From Methylophilus medardensis (GTDB lineage: Bacteria > Pseudomonadota > Gammaproteobacteria > Burkholderiales > Methylophilaceae), in NCBI RefSeq assembly GCF_006363915.1, contig NZ_CP040946.1: 64,000 nucleotides of DNA. The stretch is one strand, 5' to 3'. The notes under the pieces are model-generated. The model made no database searches. It saw nothing but the letters and a program-made list of their open reading frames with translations, and was not told the DNA's origin. Numbering within the stretch: the stretch's first letter is position 1; each line of letters begins with the position of its first letter. The position numbers and the translations under genes were made by a program. Shown piece by piece: positions 1 through 8,451 of this stretch.

Positions 1-97
1 AAAGCGCTGGGCAAATGCGTGGACCGGTCGCAGCTTGATTTTTAACGGCTCATCGTAGCCAAGCATGTTTAAGTATGTTTAATTAGGAGAGCCATTG

Positions 98-172
98 TAT
101 GTCTGAACAACCGACCCAAAGCGCCTTAGGCGATGTCGCCGCACGAACGCTTGGCGTCTCTTACCACGCTTA
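98..172 (+). CDS. Possible 24-residue small ORF or gene remnant
   Basis: An ATG at 98 follows a good ribosome-binding site (TTAGGAGAG, about 8 nt upstream) and opens a 24-codon frame ending in TAA at 172. The peptide includes SALGDVAARTLG. That loosely recalls the N-terminal arm of family 2 encapsulin shell proteins, but it is far too short to assign. It could be a leader peptide, a genuine small protein or the stump of a decayed gene. The frame does not continue into anything recognisable downstream. The strong RBS is the only real support for translation. Confidence 0.25.
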
Positions 173-184
173 ACCTGCGCCGGC

Positions 185-225
185 CACAGCCATTACGCCT
201 GAGCATCATGCGCGTGATGGCTGTG
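185..225 (+). terminator. Inverted repeat, possible terminator of upstream gene
   Basis: The arms at 185-198 and 212-225 pair at 13 of 14 positions around a 13-nt loop. No T-run follows, so this is not a classical intrinsic terminator. It lies just after the 24-codon ORF and ahead of the TAXI gene, so it may end or attenuate upstream transcription. Confidence 0.4.
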
Positions 226-228
226 TAT

Positions 229-237
229 TGCTATACT
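229..237 (+). promoter_or_regulatory. Possible extended -10 promoter element for TAXI gene
   Basis: TGCTATACT matches the extended -10 pattern TGnTATAnT and lies about 80 nt upstream of the TAXI start. No good -35 hexamer is seen at the right spacing, which is tolerable for extended -10 promoters. Support is by pattern only. Confidence 0.3.
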
Positions 238-319
238 GCTGTTGTGACAATCCGCGCCAGCCTCTGTAGAATCAGCACCATTGACCACACACTGCTGCCG
301 CTTACTGGCACACAGACCG

Positions 320-1654
320 ATGAAATTTGATCCGCGTAACAACAAATTTACCGCTATTTTTACCCGCGAATTGCTTGAGGCTACGCTCCCTTCTGTGTTG
401 CTGATTTGTCTTGCCTTGTTTTTTGCCTACAAATTTATTGACCCAGCCCCGCCACGCAAGATTGTGATTGCCACGGGTGAGGCCGATTTGAATTACAACG
501 CCTTTGCCGCCATCTATGGGGTATATCTGCAAAAAGAAGGCATTACGCTGACGCTGCGAAAAACCACCGGCGACAACGAAAACCTGCGCTTACTCAAAGA
601 CCCTGACTCCAATGTCGATATCGCCTTTATTCAAGATGGTGTTGCGCAACGCGAAGGGGCTGGCTCGTTATTGTCATTGGGCAGCTTATATTACCAACCA
701 GTGTGGATTTTTTGTCGTTGCAAGACAGACACCACGCATTTATCAGCCCTCAAAGGCAAGCGTATTGGCATCGGTTATCTTGACAATGGCACGCATACCT
801 TAGCCAGCATGTTGTTGGCTGAAAGCGGCATTCACGCAAGTAATGCGAAACTGGTTGCCATCGGCGGTGAAGAAGCCGCCGCCGCCTTAAAGGCTGGCAA
901 GCTAGATGTTGCACTGTTTGTGGATGTAGCGAATTCGAGCATCATTCGTGAAATGGCATCGGATAAACGCCTGCGTTTGTTGAGCATGGACACGGCAGAA
1001 GCATTCTCTCGCAAGTTTGCGTTTATGCACCACTTGGTATTGCCCGAAGGCGCAATAGATTTGGCACGTAACATTCCCAACCATGATGTGCATTTGGTTG
1101 CGCCAACCGCGACCTTGGTGGTCAAAGAAAACATGCACCCGGCGCTGGTCTATTTGATGATGAAGGTGATTGCAGAGGTACATGGTGGCCCCAGTCTACT
1201 TAACAGCAAGGGGGAGTTTCCGTCTGCCAAAGATACTGACTTTCCATTAAGCACGCAGGCACTTAACTTTTATAAATCGGGGTTGCCGATTATTGATAAA
1301 TACTTGCCGTTCTGGGCTGCAACCTTTGTGAATCGGACCTTGATCGTGATCCTACCCTTGCTGGCTTTATTGATCCCGCTCACCAAAATCATTCCGATGG
1401 TGTACGTCTGGCTGGTGAAACGTAAACTGTTTCGTTATTACGGCGAGTTGCGTTTTTTGGATACGCAGTTACAAGAAATCAAGACTGCTGAAGATTTGCA
1501 AGACTGCCTTGAAAAGCTCAATGAGATTGAGGTCAAAGTGGTCAATGTGAAGTTACCAGTCCCTTTTTCACAATATGCCTACGAATTACGGGCGCACATT
1601 GAATTGGTCAGGTCTAAGCTACATCACCACAAGCTACAAACAGCGGCATCCTGA
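320..1654 (+). CDS. TAXI-family solute-binding protein, membrane-anchored
   Basis: This 444-residue protein resembles the TAXI (TRAP-associated extracytoplasmic immunogenic) branch of periplasmic solute-binding proteins. A membrane segment at about residues 15-35 is followed by the start of a type-2 binding fold (IVIATGEADLNYNAFAAIYG), and GKRIGIGYLDNGTHTLASMLL fits the NMT1/TAXI core up to about residue 320. A second hydrophobic stretch at about 340-370 (VNRTLIVILPLLALLIPL) is followed by a roughly 70-residue, probably cytoplasmic, helical tail. The protein is therefore probably anchored at both ends rather than free in the periplasm. No TRAP membrane subunits are adjacent, so its partner and ligand are unknown. 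The ATG at 320 is preferred over the TTG at 281 because the hydrophobic anchor then lies close to the N terminus. Fold family is fairly sure; transport role is inference. Confidence 0.8.
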   Translation: MKFDPRNNKFTAIFTRELLEATLPSVLLICLALFFAYKFIDPAPPRKIVIATGEADLNYNAFAAIYGVYLQKEGITLTLRKTTGDNENLRLLKDPDSNVDIAFIQDGVAQREGAGSLLSLGSLYYQPVWIFCRCKTDTTHLSALKGKRIGIGYLDNGTHTLASMLLAESGIHASNAKLVAIGGEEAAAALKAGKLDVALFVDVANSSIIREMASDKRLRLLSMDTAEAFSRKFAFMHHLVLPEGAIDLARNIPNHDVHLVAPTATLVVKENMHPALVYLMMKVIAEVHGGPSLLNSKGEFPSAKDTDFPLSTQALNFYKSGLPIIDKYLPFWAATFVNRTLIVILPLLALLIPLTKIIPMVYVWLVKRKLFRYYGELRFLDTQLQEIKTAEDLQDCLEKLNEIEVKVVNVKLPVPFSQYAYELRAHIELVRSKLHHHKLQTAAS

Positions 1655-1657
1655 GAG

Positions 1658-3295
1658 TCATAGCGGCTGTGTCTGTCTGTCACGCACCCATTGCTGCAAT
1701 ACCCCTGCTTCCATCGGTTTGGCGTACAAATACCCTTGCACCAAATCACAACCTAGTGACTTCAGATAATCTGCCTGTGCCTGGGTCTCCACGCCCTCTG
1801 CAACAATCTGATAATGCAAATTTTTGCCCAAGACGACAATGGCACTGGTCACCGCTTCTGACCGCTCTTTACCCGGCACATCATTGACAAATGAACGATC
1901 CACTTTTAGATAATCCCCTGGAATATCTCGCAAATAAGCCAAGCATGAATAACCCGTGCCAAAGTCATCAATCGCGAGTTTGACCCCCAATTGCTTGAGC
2001 GCCTGTAAATGCGCAGTGCCTTTGTCATCGGTATGCACAAAAGCGCTTTCGGTCAACTCAATCACCAAGCGATCTGCGGCCAGGCCGGTCTCACGCAATA
2101 CTTGCTGAACATACGCATGAAACCCGGCTGACCGTAGCTGAATCGGTGACACGTTGACTGACACCTTGACTTGACTTAATGCGCCGTCTTTCCAAGCGGC
2201 GACTTGCTGACAAGCCGCTTTTAAGACCCAAGCCCCCATGGGCACAATCAAGCCCGTGACTTCGGCGATCCCAATGAATTTCACCGGCGGCACCACCCCC
2301 TGTTGTGGATGCCGCCAGCGGATCAAGGCCTCCACCCCAACCAGCGCCCCGGTCGTCAAATCCAATTGGGGCTGATACACCAGATAGAACTCCTGATGCG
2401 CAATTGCCGCCTCTAGTTCGCTGGCAAAGGCCAAATCCTCGGGCGGCAATACTTGCTCATGCATGACCCCTTTGCGGTAGTAGGTAAACGTCATGATACT
2501 CACCACAGAGATCAGTGAAAGCGTAATGATCAAAGGGGTTAACCGATAATCATGTTTAAAATAAACGCCCACGCCACCAAGAAAAATGGCGCATACAAAC
2601 AGCAAGCTAATAATCCAACGCAGATGTTTGCCTGTGTCGTCCAGCAACAATAAATAACTCATGGACGTTTGAGAAACCTGTTTGGCCAACAGCGCCGATG
2701 CGCAGCACAAGCCAGCCAAACAAGATAAGGCAGACAGTTGCCCATAGGCATCAGGAATACCGTAAGCCTGCGCCAACACCGCAGTGACTGGCATCAGCAT
2801 GGCAATGCTTAGAATGGCCTGGCTGACTTTGTTATATTGAAGTTGACACAAGCCCCAGCTGGTAATCACCAGCAGTGACATGGTGAAATCGGTGGCAATC
2901 TGGCCATGACTGACTGCAGACGAAAAACTTTGCAGAGATGAAAAATGATTAAATGCCGCGTGATGACTGAATCGCCAACCCGCTTGTAACGAAAACCCAA
3001 GCAACACAAAACCGATCAACCATCCCACCCAAGGATGTCCACGTCTGGTGTCGAAAATGACTTGCAAACTCACCGTAATAAAAATCAGGTAGCTGGTGCT
3101 TTGCAATACACTCAATTCAATGGTGTGATGTAAGTGACTCCATGGAAAACCTAACAGCACCGACACAATACTGGCAATCGCTAGCCATGGTGCATATTTC
3201 TGTACCGTCCGAAGAAAGCGGTGCCGCATGTATTGCCGTTGCGTGGCACATGCTTCAATGCTGACAGCTGACCAGTCAATACTGGATGGTGACAT
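1658..3295 (-). CDS. Membrane-bound EAL-domain c-di-GMP phosphodiesterase (paralog A)
   Basis: This 545-residue protein has about eight hydrophobic segments in residues 35-275, followed by an EAL domain at roughly 290-535. EAL domains hydrolyse cyclic di-GMP to pGpG. The signature residues are present: GVEALIRW near residue 320, NVSPIQL, ELTES, DDFGTGYSC, LKVDRSF, AEGVE and VQGYLYAKP. Catalytic competence is therefore likely. No GGDEF, PAS or receiver domain is present, so the membrane region is the probable sensor. The downstream paralog at 3524-5173 has the same architecture and a matching N-terminal motif (QRQYMRHR versus QRQFMRHR), indicating tandem duplication. The signal sensed is unknown. 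Its stop lies only 3 nt from the convergent TAXI stop. Confidence 0.88.
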   Translation of the reverse strand: MSPSSIDWSAVSIEACATQRQYMRHRFLRTVQKYAPWLAIASIVSVLLGFPWSHLHHTIELSVLQSTSYLIFITVSLQVIFDTRRGHPWVGWLIGFVLLGFSLQAGWRFSHHAAFNHFSSLQSFSSAVSHGQIATDFTMSLLVITSWGLCQLQYNKVSQAILSIAMLMPVTAVLAQAYGIPDAYGQLSALSCLAGLCCASALLAKQVSQTSMSYLLLLDDTGKHLRWIISLLFVCAIFLGGVGVYFKHDYRLTPLIITLSLISVVSIMTFTYYRKGVMHEQVLPPEDLAFASELEAAIAHQEFYLVYQPQLDLTTGALVGVEALIRWRHPQQGVVPPVKFIGIAEVTGLIVPMGAWVLKAACQQVAAWKDGALSQVKVSVNVSPIQLRSAGFHAYVQQVLRETGLAADRLVIELTESAFVHTDDKGTAHLQALKQLGVKLAIDDFGTGYSCLAYLRDIPGDYLKVDRSFVNDVPGKERSEAVTSAIVVLGKNLHYQIVAEGVETQAQADYLKSLGCDLVQGYLYAKPMEAGVLQQWVRDRQTQPL

Positions 3296-3523
3296 GTTAC
3301 CCCCTGTCTCGTTCTATGATGATGCCCTGCCTGTAGCGGGGTGTTTCAATGCACTATAGGCGCCAGCCCATTGAAACTAACATCTAAGAAAACAGGGTTT
3401 TATGTTCCATTAAATCAAATTAAATTGACACAAATATTTAATAAGAAATAGCAAGGGGTTAATGCATTGGGCGTACATCAACACAGCAAAAAATGATCGT
3501 GCTGCCAGAAGGACTTGAAAAAA

Positions 3524-5173
3524 TTAAGATTCGGCGTTCTGACGCAGGGCTACCCATTGTAATAAGGCCTGCGGTTCTAGAGGCTTCGCAAATAAGAAAC
3601 CTTGTGCGATGTCGCAGCCAATTTCTTTGAGAAACTCTGCTTGCGCTTGGGTTTCAATGCCTTCCGCGATAATGCGGTAATCCAGACTCTTACCTAAACT
3701 GACAATGGCTCGAATCACCGCTTGCGCTTTGTTATGACCAGGTAATTCCATCACAAACGAACGGTCAACCTTCAGATAATCGCCCGGAATATCCCGTAGG
3801 TAGGACAAGCATGAATAGCCTGTGCCAAAATCGTCAATCGCAAGCTGAATGCCGGCCTCTTTTAAGCGATGCATGATGCGCGCATTGTCTCCGTCGTCCT
3901 GCACAAATGCGCTTTCGGTGAGCTCGACCACCAATCGGTGCGGTGCCAAGCCACTTTCATCCAAAATTTGCAGAATATCTTCTACCAGCGTGCCGGATTT
4001 GAGTTGTAACGCAGACACATTCACTGACAGCTCAATTTTACCCAGCACGGGATCATGGTTCCATTGCGCGGCTTGCATACAAGCGGTGCGCATCACCCAT
4101 TTACCCAGCGGCACAATCAGCCCGGTCAACTCGGCCACGCGAATAAATTTTTCTGGCGAAATAATGCCCTTTTCGGGATGCCGCCAGCGTAACAGTGCCT
4201 CAACCCCTTTTAATTTGCCCGTGTTGAAGTCGACTTGCGGTTGATAGACGAGAAAAAACTGCTGGTTTGCCAGTGCCGTCTCTACCTGACTGGCAAAGTC
4301 CATCTCTGCAGCAGGCAATATCTGCTCATTGGTTTGCCCTTTGCCATAATAAGTCGCTGTCATGGTGTAAATGATGGCCAAGATGCATGCCACCACCACC
4401 ACCGGCAATGCCCGCATATTATCGCCAAACTCAACCCCTGCGCGCGCCAGCATGATGGCAAAAAAGCTCAACAACAAAATACTAAAACGAATTTGTTTAC
4501 CGTGATCGTCCATCAACAACAGATAGCTCATGGGCGGGTGTGACGCATGCCTTGCCAGCAAGCCAAAAGCACACAGCAAGCCACTCAGTGTCGCTAGCGG
4601 CGGCATCAGGCCATACGGACGCGCAATCCCACACAAAAAGCCAAGCAGCGGGATCAAAGGAATCATCACAGCCACACATAGGATGGCTTGGCTGGTAGCC
4701 AACCAGCCAGAGCGCTGGAACAAATAAGAAATGGCGATGAGACAGGCCAGTAAAGCGCCAGCAGCGTATTCAGCGACCCGTGACACTTGATGCACCTGCA
4801 CCTCGTTGGCGATACGCAATAAATGCGCAGTGTCGTTGAAATCGGCAGCATAAGGGGTCAGCTGCACCACAAACAGACTAACGGTCACCAATGACATGGT
4901 GAGCATGGCTAAATTGTTACGGCCGTTTTCGAGCAGCAAGTTATAGCTGACCAAAATAAACGTGAGGTAAGTCAGCAGCTGGGCTAACCAGACATTATTG
5001 TCGACATCTAACAGGTAGTGCGGAAAGCCTAGCAAGCCGCATACCATGCTGGCCATGGCTAAAAAATGCGTGTTATCTTGCACCTTGCGCACAAGGCGAT
5101 GCCGCATAAATTGCCGTTGCGTTGTATTTTCACTGAGTGGCGCAACTTGCTCGCCAGTCCCGGTTTGACTCAT
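3524..5173 (-). CDS. Membrane-bound EAL-domain c-di-GMP phosphodiesterase (paralog B)
   Basis: This 549-residue protein has a multi-helix membrane region (about residues 35-280) and a C-terminal EAL domain (about 295-540). Motifs include GVEALLRWRHPEKG near residue 323, NVSALQL, ELTES, IDDFGTGYSC, LKVDRSF, AEGIE and AQGFLFAKP, the full set expected of an active cyclic di-GMP phosphodiesterase. It is a paralog of the neighbouring gene at 1658-3295 on the same strand. The 228-bp gap between them is long enough for a separate promoter. It may have diverged in the signal its membrane part recognises, because the two membrane halves are much less alike than the EAL halves. What it controls (motility, biofilm, exopolysaccharide) is not shown by the sequence. 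Confidence 0.88.
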   Translation of the reverse strand: MSQTGTGEQVAPLSENTTQRQFMRHRLVRKVQDNTHFLAMASMVCGLLGFPHYLLDVDNNVWLAQLLTYLTFILVSYNLLLENGRNNLAMLTMSLVTVSLFVVQLTPYAADFNDTAHLLRIANEVQVHQVSRVAEYAAGALLACLIAISYLFQRSGWLATSQAILCVAVMIPLIPLLGFLCGIARPYGLMPPLATLSGLLCAFGLLARHASHPPMSYLLLMDDHGKQIRFSILLLSFFAIMLARAGVEFGDNMRALPVVVVACILAIIYTMTATYYGKGQTNEQILPAAEMDFASQVETALANQQFFLVYQPQVDFNTGKLKGVEALLRWRHPEKGIISPEKFIRVAELTGLIVPLGKWVMRTACMQAAQWNHDPVLGKIELSVNVSALQLKSGTLVEDILQILDESGLAPHRLVVELTESAFVQDDGDNARIMHRLKEAGIQLAIDDFGTGYSCLSYLRDIPGDYLKVDRSFVMELPGHNKAQAVIRAIVSLGKSLDYRIIAEGIETQAQAEFLKEIGCDIAQGFLFAKPLEPQALLQWVALRQNAES

Positions 5174-5345
5174 TATTTACCCTTTAACCACAATCGCCAG
5201 ATCATGTTTGTACCCGCGGCACAAAAGTTGACCGATTCAGGCCATTAAACCTGAAAACTCATGTGTGTTAACGGTTAAATAAGTGGATAAATTGAGACCT
5301 CATTGAAAAAAAATGACATTTAAATCTGTTGAGACGAAAGGATGA

Positions 5346-5624
5346 TCAGGCGGCCTCAAGCACGCGCTGCATCCCATCGGCGCTATTGCGCGTGTAGACG
5401 ACTTTAAGACCCCGTTTATGGGCCACATGTTTGATACGATACATCATCGAATGATTCAGCCAGCCAATCACTAACACAATCACATTGACGTTTGCAGGCA
5501 GCTCACGTTTGACATCGCCCGGCTTTCTGCCAGTCCAGTGATCAATCTTATCGATCCCCTGTGCTTGCAGTACCTGTTTGATACCCTCAATGCGGTCACC
5601 ACCAATGACTAATGCTTTTGACAT
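5346..5624 (-). CDS. DUF2325 domain protein
   Basis: This 92-residue protein begins MSKALVIGGDRIEGIK and matches the DUF2325 pattern, a small Rossmann-like domain with an N-terminal GG motif and a central VLVIGWLNHSMM segment. Its function is not known. The ATG at 5624 is chosen over an in-frame upstream start because a clear ribosome-binding site (CAGGAGAG) precedes it. The longer start would also place codons inside a strong hairpin at 5649-5679. It is the last gene of the sulfur-uptake-like cluster. DUF2325 proteins have been seen near transport genes, so a regulatory or accessory part in anion uptake is plausible but only inferred from position. Confidence 0.78.
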   Translation of the reverse strand: MSKALVIGGDRIEGIKQVLQAQGIDKIDHWTGRKPGDVKRELPANVNVIVLVIGWLNHSMMYRIKHVAHKRGLKVVYTRNSADGMQRVLEAA

Positions 5625-5648
5625 GCGATACTCTCCTGTTGTAGAGAA

Positions 5649-5679
5649 AGAAAAAGGCATTGGGTAAATGCCTTTTTCT
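5649..5679 (-). terminator. Hairpin between sbp-like gene and DUF2325
   Basis: Perfect 13-bp arms (5649-5661 and 5667-5679) enclose a 5-nt loop, and read on the minus strand the 3' arm ends in TTTTTCT. It lies 12 nt after the sulfate-binding protein stop and before the DUF2325 ribosome-binding site. It should therefore terminate or partly attenuate transcription into DUF2325, or protect the upstream message 3' end. Confidence 0.75.
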
Positions 5680-5691
5680 GTCGATCAAATC

Positions 5692-6699
5692 TTAATTCTG
5701 GTAAATCTCGTCAAACACACCGCCATCGGCAAAATGGGTTTTTTGCGCTTTTTGCCAACCGCCAAACACTTCGTCAATCTTGATTAAATTGACTTTAGGA
5801 AACTGTTTGTCGTATTTTTTGGCCACGGATTCTAGCGTTGGGCGGTAGTAGTTCTTCGCGGCAATCTCTTGCCCCTCTTCGCTATACAAGTATTCCAGAT
5901 ACGCTTTGGAAACCGCTTCGGTACCGTGACGCTTGGCATTTTTGTCAACAACTGTCACCGGCGGCTCCGCCAAGATAGACAGCGATGGCACCACAATATC
6001 AAACTTGTCCGGACCCAACTCTTTCAACGCTAGAAAAGCTTCGTTTTCCCAAGCCAACAGCACATCACCAATGCCGCGCTCAACAAAAGTCGTGGTTGAT
6101 CCGCGTGCGCCACTATCCAGCACCGGTACGTTTTTAAATACCTTCTTCAAAAAGTCTTTGGCTTTGGCCTCGTCATTGTTATTTTGCTTCAGTGCATAAG
6201 CATAAGCCGCCAGGTAGTTCCAGCGTGCGCCACCCGAGGTTTTTGGATTAGGCGTAATCACCGAAGTGCCTGGTTTGATCAAATCGTTCCAGTCTTTAAT
6301 ATTTTTTGGGTTGCCTTTACGCACCAAAAACACAATGGTGGAAGTATAAGGCGAGCTGTTATGCGGCAAGCGTTTCTGCCAGTCTGGCCCAAACAAACGC
6401 CCTTTGCTACCCACTTCGTCAATATCGTAAGACAAAGCGAGTGTCACTACGTCTGCCTGCAAACCGTCAATCACCGAACGCGCCTGCTTGCCTGAGCCAC
6501 CGTGCGACTGCTTTACCGTCACGTTGTCGCCGGTTTTGGCTTTCCAGTATTTTGCGAAAGCATCGTTGTAGTCTTGATACAACTCGCGTGTCGGATCGTA
6601 GGACACGTTGAGCAAGCTGACGTCAGCTGCCGAGGCAGCCACCGGTAATGCAAAGGCGAGCGCTGCAATTACCTGAATTAAAGTCTTGTTGAATGTCAT
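5692..6699 (-). CDS. sbp: Periplasmic sulfate-binding protein (Sbp/CysP type)
   Basis: This 335-residue exported protein has a signal peptide (about residues 1-24, ending VAASAA). The mature part carries the hallmarks of bacterial sulfate/thiosulfate-binding proteins: LLNVSYDPTRELY at the N terminus, KQSHGGSGKQARSVIDGL, ADVVTLALSYDID, and NPKTSGGARWNYLAAYAYAL. These proteins deliver sulfate to the CysTWA ABC transporter for assimilation. No permease or ATPase gene is nearby, so the transporter must be encoded elsewhere. It starts 12 nt after the porin-like gene, suggesting co-transcription. Thiosulfate, or another oxyanion, cannot be excluded as ligand. Confidence 0.92.
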   Translation of the reverse strand: MTFNKTLIQVIAALAFALPVAASAADVSLLNVSYDPTRELYQDYNDAFAKYWKAKTGDNVTVKQSHGGSGKQARSVIDGLQADVVTLALSYDIDEVGSKGRLFGPDWQKRLPHNSSPYTSTIVFLVRKGNPKNIKDWNDLIKPGTSVITPNPKTSGGARWNYLAAYAYALKQNNNDEAKAKDFLKKVFKNVPVLDSGARGSTTTFVERGIGDVLLAWENEAFLALKELGPDKFDIVVPSLSILAEPPVTVVDKNAKRHGTEAVSKAYLEYLYSEEGQEIAAKNYYRPTLESVAKKYDKQFPKVNLIKIDEVFGGWQKAQKTHFADGGVFDEIYQN

Positions 6700-6711
6700 G
6701 CTATTCCTTAA

Positions 6712-8391
6712 TTAAAAGCCTAATAATGTCAGTTCGGTGTAGAAAAAGTCTGATTCACTAGAGCGTGTGGCATCGTTATTATTGGCTGGCAGTTGCACCG
6801 TGTTTTTCACAAAATCACCTGCCCAAAAGTGCGCATAGCCCAAGTTCAATGAAGCATATTGATTGAGTGGGAATCTAACGCGCAAATCAAACTCTTTGCC
6901 TAAGTCTTTACCTGAGTTACCGGTACGATCACGCAAGTTAGCCCCAGCGTTCCAACGATCACTGGCACTGTCCAAACGGTACCAACTAAAACCGGTATCC
7001 ACTTTGACGTTTTCAAGCCAAGTGAATTTTGGATCGAACTCTAAACGTACTTTTGGAGTACGAATGTTTTCCATTTGAATATAGTCATCGTTAGACCATG
7101 GGCGAGCAAAACCGAACAAGCGATCAAAACGCTGGTTAGCGGTAAAATCGTTGCCTGAAGGCGTTGTGCGATCACCTGTTGCTACGCCGTAAAAGGCACT
7201 GACGCGAGGTTTCCACAAATGGTTAAAGGTATAGCCGATTTCAGCGTTGTAAGCATGGGCATCATGGTCAACCTCACGATAGCCAATGGTATTACTGATA
7301 AAACGATCCTGGTGGCCCCACTGCTTGATGTAGCTCGCGTCATAGTCCCAGCTTGTGCCAGGCACAACCCCAAAAACACGCAAACCAGCCGTGTGAATTT
7401 CACGATCAATTTTGGCCTGATTCTGCTGCGCTGCAGTGTAAACAGAGCGGTCACTGTATGAATTGCCGTTAGCGTCGTATTTCACCTCGCTACCATCTTG
7501 TTTAAGCAAGAAGTAATAAGGTTGAATCGACACGTATTCTGACAAGCCACGCCAATCAAAAATAGCACCATAAAAATTCTGTGAGTGATCCACCTGATCT
7601 AGTTGGTCAGTAAAGCGTTGCACGGGTTGCACACCAAAGACTTCAAGTTGCCAATCGTTCTTTTTATCACCGATGTTTGCACGCACACCCTGAAAGGTAT
7701 TCGTTGTGTTGCGCCACTCGTTACGCGCGATCAAGCGTCTATCAACGGCTTCCCAAGCGAGGCGACCGCCGCGTACCCAGAAGGGACGGCTGTTACCAAG
7801 ATCGTCCTTACCGAAAATGCTGTCTTTGAAATACAACTCCAGATAGGCTTGCAGAAAATCGGCCTTATCCACATCTCGTGTATCGTTGCTACGTGTGTAA
7901 TCACTATGATTACGACGAGAATCTTGAACCTCCACCGCAAAACGGAATGGGTCCAGAATATTTTTTAAACCAACATAAGCTCTTGAACGCAGCAGTAATG
8001 GCTCATCAATATTTTGTTGCGCGCGACGAAAATCGTTATCACGATGCTCAAAACGCGCACGGTATTCGAAGCCGATGTCCAACCAGTCAACATCTGCAAA
8101 GGCATCGTAATCTTTCAACCAAGTTTTGTTGAGCTGCTTAACGTAACGTGGAGGCTCGGTTTCCTTTTGCGTGCCATAACTGCGACGCTCCACATAGTAG
8201 CCAGCGGCAGCCTTTGCGGCGGCTTTTTCTTCCGCTTTAATTTCCGCCAAGCGTGCTTTCACTTTTTTCTGTTGCTCAGTATCTTCCACCTGCGCCTCAG
8301 CTTGAACGGCCTCCTCTGCAAAGGCCACACCATTTCCTAGCCACCAAAGCCCTGCGGTAGCGAGTGCAAGGCTTATTTTCTTTAACTGCAT
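6712..8391 (-). CDS. Alginate-export-type outer-membrane porin
   Basis: This 559-residue protein has a signal peptide (about residues 1-25), then a lysine/alanine/glutamate-rich helical stretch at about 26-65. A long beta-rich region follows, matching the alginate_export porin family (WLDIGFEYRARFEHRDNDF, LLRSRAYVGLKNI, VEVQDSRRN). It ends in a phenylalanine (LTLLGF), as outer-membrane barrels commonly do. Although the family is named after AlgE, many members are general or substrate-specific porins. Its place 12 nt upstream of a sulfate-binding protein suggests it admits sulfate, sulfonates or similar anions, and no alginate genes are present. Family assignment is good; substrate is inferred. 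Confidence 0.8.
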   Translation of the reverse strand: MQLKKISLALATAGLWWLGNGVAFAEEAVQAEAQVEDTEQQKKVKARLAEIKAEEKAAAKAAAGYYVERRSYGTQKETEPPRYVKQLNKTWLKDYDAFADVDWLDIGFEYRARFEHRDNDFRRAQQNIDEPLLLRSRAYVGLKNILDPFRFAVEVQDSRRNHSDYTRSNDTRDVDKADFLQAYLELYFKDSIFGKDDLGNSRPFWVRGGRLAWEAVDRRLIARNEWRNTTNTFQGVRANIGDKKNDWQLEVFGVQPVQRFTDQLDQVDHSQNFYGAIFDWRGLSEYVSIQPYYFLLKQDGSEVKYDANGNSYSDRSVYTAAQQNQAKIDREIHTAGLRVFGVVPGTSWDYDASYIKQWGHQDRFISNTIGYREVDHDAHAYNAEIGYTFNHLWKPRVSAFYGVATGDRTTPSGNDFTANQRFDRLFGFARPWSNDDYIQMENIRTPKVRLEFDPKFTWLENVKVDTGFSWYRLDSASDRWNAGANLRDRTGNSGKDLGKEFDLRVRFPLNQYASLNLGYAHFWAGDFVKNTVQLPANNNDATRSSESDFFYTELTLLGF

Positions 8392-8451
8392 GTATTTCTC
8401 CCGTAAATAAATGACTTCCAGCCGCCTGGTCAGTGTGCTAAATAATATCCA

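Larger units (their letters stand above)
1..319. other. Window edge and 5' region of the TAXI gene
   Basis: No convincing long gene lies here. Open frames enter from the left edge on the plus strand and stop at 45 (frame 1) or 58 (frame 2), so the tail of a gene cut by the window edge may be present, but neither tail is recognisable. The rest holds a short ORF at 98-172, an inverted repeat at 185-225 and a possible extended -10 element at 229-237. Confidence 0.4.

Noticed and set aside
7182..8340. Long open frames on the opposite strand of the alginate-export-type porin gene
   Set aside because: They have no ribosome-binding sites or recognisable domains and are shadows of a strongly coding frame.
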